A DNA stretch of 64,000 bases from positions 32,043,642 to 32,107,641 of the forward strand of contig JABBOT010000002.1 of NCBI GenBank assembly GCA_016165875.1, given 5' to 3'. The first letter of the stretch is position 1. Each line of letters starts with the position of its first letter. The DNA is from Acanthopleura granulata. Taxonomy: Eukaryota > Mollusca > Polyplacophora > Chitonida > Chitonidae. This document shows positions 58,645-64,000 of the stretch, piece after piece. A model generated the notes under the pieces. It made no database searches. It had not been told where the DNA came from and saw only the letters and a list, made by a program, of their open reading frames with translations. The position numbers and the translations under genes are program-made.

Positions 58645-61600
58645 TCTGCAACAGCGAAACTGTGGGGGAAGTGCTACAGCCTTCGAGCAGGCGGATGGAA
58701 ACCTTTCAGAAGGTTCTGATTCGACAAATAATTGCTGAGACTCAGTGTATTACGCTGTGCTGTTGTGTTTGCTCGATCCCGTCAGTTGTTACCAGTTAAA
58801 GTGAGAAGATTTAGTGACACAAAGGGATTTTCTAACACGCAATTTACAGCTAGTTGTCGACATTCACAAATTGTGTCAAATCGGCTTGGATAGTTTTACC
58901 GGAACGCTTTCTCACTACTTAGCAAACAGAGAAAATTGCGTTTATCAGGGGTTTCCTATTGTAACTAATTGGTGTTTATGGCGTCAGTTATTTATGCAGC
59001 TTTCACCGATGAAAGCCTGTTTGCCTTTTGACAGCCACGGAAACACATCCATTATCGGCTGCCTGGCCGACAGTTTGGGCTGTTGATGGGCCGTAGTTTA
59101 AAGAGTAAAACACCAGCCCAGTGCTGTAATAACATTTACAGTAACAACCCCAGCTATATCGGGACACAGATCTATCGAATTTAACTTGATCAACAAATAG
59201 AGTGCAATCAGTAAATTATCCCCGCTTTTTATTCGTTATAAATAGAGGTAAAATGTGGCACGAAACTGGGAGCGGCAGCATTTGACAGGAGCCGAGAGCC
59301 AAATTGAGAATTTCTGTTCAGAATATCGTCTGGTTGCCAAAGCCAGCACCTCTAATGCGGGCTTGTTTCAAACAAAGGTTCATGAAATAAATTTCTAGGC
59401 ATTGCAGTTAAATTTAAAAAACGCATGGGGTCAGGAAAACATCATCTGCGAGTTTACTTTGTTGACGGACAATGCCGCACACAAGAAATTTTCACGTATA
59501 TGACGGCTGTCAGGTTAACATGTGAAGGAAACCGGTCTGCTCGGCGTAAACTACCGCCCTTCGCCAAACACCAAAGAATCCCCCTGACTTAAGCCACAGC
59601 CATATCCAATGAGTGTGTTAAAATAAGAGAATTATAAAACGACGTAGAAGTGGGCTGTAAATGGCACAGCTTCCTGATGGTTTCGCAGCGCCCTCATGTT
59701 ATTGACAGCATGAATGATTTCGGCTGGGGAGTTAGCACATCTGGCTTTTGTTTTTATTTTCAAGGACACTAATTGTATCTTCAGCCTATGTACATACATA
59801 AAACGACTATTCTCTCCTGCTGTTTACATTTCCTTCATCTAAAATTACACTCCCAAAGGTTAAAACTCACAAAGCTTTTTGTCTGGTTTCGAGTTTAACC
59901 TCGATCATGCTGGTAAAAATGTGGCTACTTTGAAAGCAATGCACGCTTAGTGTCGACTCGCTCTCTCCATCCACAAAACACAATCATTTGTGATATTCAA
60001 TGTGTTAGAAACAGAACACTCACTGGTGCTCTTTAGAACCGCTGTGCATATGAAATGACAAGCGGGAACTGCCGCTGTCTTCCTCGGACAGGAACAAGAT
60101 GACGTCCGCAGTGCTCCGAGGGAAGTCCGCCAATAGTGATGTCTTTGTTTGATGGTAAAAGTGATGGTTTCTATTGAATCCCTGATTCCGGACTCGACCC
60201 CTGGCCATACGCTGGCTACACGCGGCTTTAACTTCTGATCTGGATGTATTGATTTCGCCTCAAGCCCGTTTGCTGCTTTGCGGTCTGAGCCAAATCTTAA
60301 GATTTACTTGTTTTCACGACAGTTAGCCTCCCGCCAAGTAACAGCTCTCAGAAGAAGACCATTTCCGGCGTCATGAGATACAGTATCTCTGGACTGTCAG
60401 GCTTCCACACAAAACTGGAGCACATTGCTGTTTTTAGCTGGTGCTGTTTTTTATGTTCTCATAGCAGGATGACAACTGACTCTCCAGACTGGCGCAGATG
60501 ACAAGATATGTCGAGGAGACATTTTTATTTATAAATTATCCTTGTATGATTTATGATTACCAACATTAGGAAGACCTGTGATTGATGAGCGTCGTTAAAG
60601 AGATAGCAAGCTAATATTTTCGTAAAGTGTCTCATAAGGAGTTGTCACCCATGGAATAGATATTTTCATGAATGAGAGACATTTATCTGGGAGTAGAGAA
60701 GGCAACGTGGCTAGGAAACTGGAGTTAAGTGTCACATTCAATTGATAACACTGCAAAGGTAGATCTGCCAATTACCAGCTTGAAGACTTTTAGATGGATT
60801 GTACATGTGAGTTGATAGGAAACGTCCAGGCCTACACGAACTGAGGTATCTTGCAACTGTCAATTTACATTGCTCTTGACTTCATCCGTCGCAAGCATCT
60901 CTCGTTTTAGATTATTATCGTATAAATTTAACTCATGCTGAAATGTTTTGCTTAAAAATTTAAACAATTTGTGCATAGTGTTATGATAACGACGATAGCG
61001 ACAATAACAAGGCATTATTGGTATGTGTTCTCGTTTAACGCCATCAGTAGCACGTTTTCTCCAGTTTTGGCATTATGGCATTTTAGAAGAATGTGATGTC
61101 ATAAATACCATGGTTTAAATGCTGGTTGGCTAGTTTAAGGTTTGTGGCTCATTGGATGAACGCCAAAAATCTGTGTGTCTATCTGCTCAGTAAAGCTATG
61201 ACCAGTGATTGTGAGCAATCACCTGTGTTATTTAATATGTATACAGTTTTCAGTTCTTTAATATACAGTGCATCACAAACTAGAAACTTAGTAATTGAAA
61301 TTTATATGTACTTCGTGTAGATGTTGATCTGTTTAACCCATCGTGAATCAGTCATAGTAAGGTGCCCATTAGAACGGCTCAGCTCTGCGGAGATGTAAGA
61401 TTACTCTTTCATTCGGTTAAGCGTATTTCTCACTCTTCTAAACAGCTTAGCTGGTGTCCTGTCTTCCGTTCTCAGAACAGCTCTTTGTGATTGTTCAGAC
61501 TTTATAGAAGAACGAAGCTGCTGGAAGAACGGACCATCGCCTGACAAGATAAGCCGTTGTATGGCACCTTTACCTGTTATATGATAAGAAAGACTGCTAG

Positions 61601-64000
61601 TTCAGGCTCAGTTTACAACTCATAGTTCTATCCGATCTGGTGTTTTAGAGCTTTGCATACACCATGATGACCGGCAAATCGGGCGTTATGTTCAGGCTGA
61701 AAAGCTATGGCTGAGGTATGATTCTTGGCTCAGCGGCATTATCCTATCTGTTGACGGAATGTCAACAAAAGCCTGTGGATAGAAAGCTATTGGGACTAGT
61801 GCGTTGTAGAGGTTCTCCTGGCGTTCGAAGCGTGGAACACCGCGAGTTGTTTCCTGTTCATTACCTGTTCATGAAACAGAGGGAGACAGAGGAAGAGAAA
61901 AGAGTTCGTGTAAATATCGGGAAAGTATAGAGACTTGTGAGACAGCGGCATCCGAGTGTACTATTAGCTTCATTTATCCTCGAACGTTTGCATGGAGAGC
62001 TGCGGTGATTAGGAATACGTTATCACATGCTCGGAACAAATATGGTTCATTGACCAATATAACTACAGTAAGGCCACATACAAAGAGAAGTCTTCACAAC
62101 TCCGAGACTGATTAAGGGACCTGAGCAGAGATGTTTTGACAAAGTAATGATTGTTTCTTGTCGCGCAGATACTAAATTAACTATGAGCGTTACCATTGAT
62201 TTTGTGAAAGAAAAAGCACACTGCACTTCTTTACGACGCACTAAGGTCAAGAGGTGTGTCAAACTGGACTATATACGTACACATTTAGTTCTTTTGTGAC
62301 AAAAATCTTAAGTTTCAGATAGATTTATGTTACACATTAATGGTTATATCCGCGAAGTGTTTTAAGCCCTGTTTTCATGTGGGTCTTGTAAACCTTTCCC
62401 GGACAGACACATCAATTTGCTCTTGCCAGTGTTATCAAATGCATTCCCACACATTCTTAATCACGCACAGAAGAAGGGCCTCTACTGCGGATTCGGTTAG
62501 CCGTATTTCAATCGAATTATGCGACAATATTATTTAGTTGAGAGGCTTTATAAGGCTGCAGTATATGCCTTTGGGAAAAGAATCCTCACATAAAACATAA
62601 CACGATAAATATGAATCTAGAAGAAAATGAGCAGATATACTAAAGTGCGTACACGGGAGTAAAATATGGAGCATAAACCATTCACTCGATTGCCTCCAAG
62701 GAACACTGATAGCGGAAACATTCCTAATCCGCTAACAATCTGTCGTGTACTCTCCATGTAAACTACTTTGATTTCTGCCGTGAATCGCGCTGTGGACGAG
62801 GCGAAGAAAAAAATAGAAGTTCGATAATAATCCTAGTTCAGGGAAGACCGGACGAGTTTGGTCTAGATCGTTATCCCTCAGAGCTACAGCTTGCTATTGG
62901 CAGAGCTATCTTAAGCCGGCCTATCTAAACGTTTGATCCACTCTATCTTCCTCTCTAATTGGAATTCAATTAATTCAGCAGTACCTCGCGAAGAGCCACT
63001 CCTGACATCTCTGCACAGATGAAGACGACTTGGCTCAGTAAACTGTACCTTATTACTTTTGGAAGGTAAAATCATTATATGCCTCGGTTTTGGGCATGTC
63101 TTATAACTACTTAACAGAGCTATACATATGCTCTGCGTATCTCTCCACCTGACGTGAATGTACTCACTGATGGTGAGTGATTCTGACAACCGGGTAACAG
63201 TGACGGAGCCATGTGTATGCCAGTGAGTCCCAAGGTATACCAAGTCAATTTCCAATAACATTAAATTCTTTACAATGTGGAATGAGTGGCTAGGGCGATT
63301 CTAATGGGAAACGATATTGAGTTATGGCTCATGACCAAGGTAGGCGTAGCGCCATCTAAGGAAAGATAACTCAGTAATATAGTCCTGTCTGCCATAACTC
63401 AGTATTGTTTCTCATTGTACGAGCAAGTGTTCGACATTTGTATGTGTAGCTGATGGTTTAAAGTGATACGTCATTTGCGGCAGTGAAACAGTGATGTTGT
63501 GGATCTGTAGAGAACATGGATCAGTATTCTGGCTATTAACGTTAAAGGAAAAGACGTCGTAAAAATGAGCCTATGGTGAGTAAAAACACGACTAAAACTG
63601 TATCTGAAATTATCTTCACTGAATGTTTTAGATTTTTGTTCACCAAAATAAAGGTAGTGAAATGTTTTGATTGTATGATGGGTTTTATGGACCATGTTCG
63701 TGACGTCACGCTGACGTTTCTGTGGCCCTAAGCAGAAATGTAATGTCATATTAGCGCTTTAATACTCAGGTAATCATTACAGCATTACTCTTCACAAGAA
63801 CTTTATTCAGAGCTGAATTTAAAGGTGTGCGCAATGTTGTGTGACGTCGCTGGTCAAGCACATTATCAATATGATCCATAAAATCCACCATACGATCAAC
63901 ACATATGACTGCGTTTATTTTGGTGAAAAAAAATCTAAACAATTCCGTGAAGGTATTTTCAGATACAGTTGTTTTCACTCTATCATTGTTGTTGTTCATT
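58645..64000. other. non-coding, no gene seen
   Basis: No recognisable gene. The longest frame (62911-63261, minus, 116 codons) has no family or splice support. The window ends without a feature crossing the edge that I can support. Confidence 0.4.

Noticed and set aside
62911..63261. 116-codon minus frame
   Set aside because: No family, no splice sites that extend it, no codon-usage contrast; likely chance.
63766..63999. 77-codon minus frame at the window edge
   Set aside because: Low-complexity Asn start and no family; cannot be separated from chance.

Overview
The window is animal (metazoan) nuclear DNA. It is AT-rich, has GT-AG spliced genes and large intergenic spaces, and carries several copies of a tRNA-derived SINE whose tail block (tactcaagaatatttcac plus an ATTT run) I associate with mollusc and other lophotrochozoan genomes. 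A mollusc is the best guess; nothing in the sequence proves it.

Two host genes are supported. On the minus strand is FADD, the death-receptor adaptor. Exon 1 (25190-25574) encodes a death effector domain and exon 2 (14358-14620) a death domain, joined by a phase-1 intron of about 10.6 kb; together they make a 215-residue protein. On the plus strand, 30825-33351 is a four-exon gene for a 206-residue two-pass membrane protein with a proline-rich tail ending in a PPxY motif. The two genes are divergent.

The FADD intron contains a GC-richer, gene-dense block (about 16.1-24.3 kb, possibly from 15.4 kb) that I read as a decayed, rearranged integrated double-stranded DNA virus of the Polinton/adintovirus type. 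It holds remains of a family B DNA polymerase fused to a superfamily 1 helicase (minus, 21913-24327), a packaging ATPase (plus, 19620-20079), a likely major capsid protein (plus, 18800-19507), a penton-like minor capsid protein (minus, 16796-17322) and about eight small unassigned proteins, several with membrane segments. Most genes have frameshifts, in-frame stops, truncations or short tandem duplications. I saw no integrase and no terminal inverted repeats.

The rest is repeat-rich non-coding DNA. A decayed APE-type non-LTR retrotransposon (6500-9660) keeps the trace of a 2A-like motif ahead of its endonuclease. SINE copies lie near 1.2, 11.4, 11.9, 12.6, 26.1, 27.2, 35.5, 37.1 and 50.5 kb. 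Minisatellites lie at 3.7 kb (27 bp), 31.5 kb (46 bp, in an intron), 36 kb (65 bp), 42-43.4 kb (39 bp, with 159- and 318-bp higher-order periods) and 57.8-58.6 kb (37 bp, many E-boxes). From about 35 to 64 kb I find no gene.
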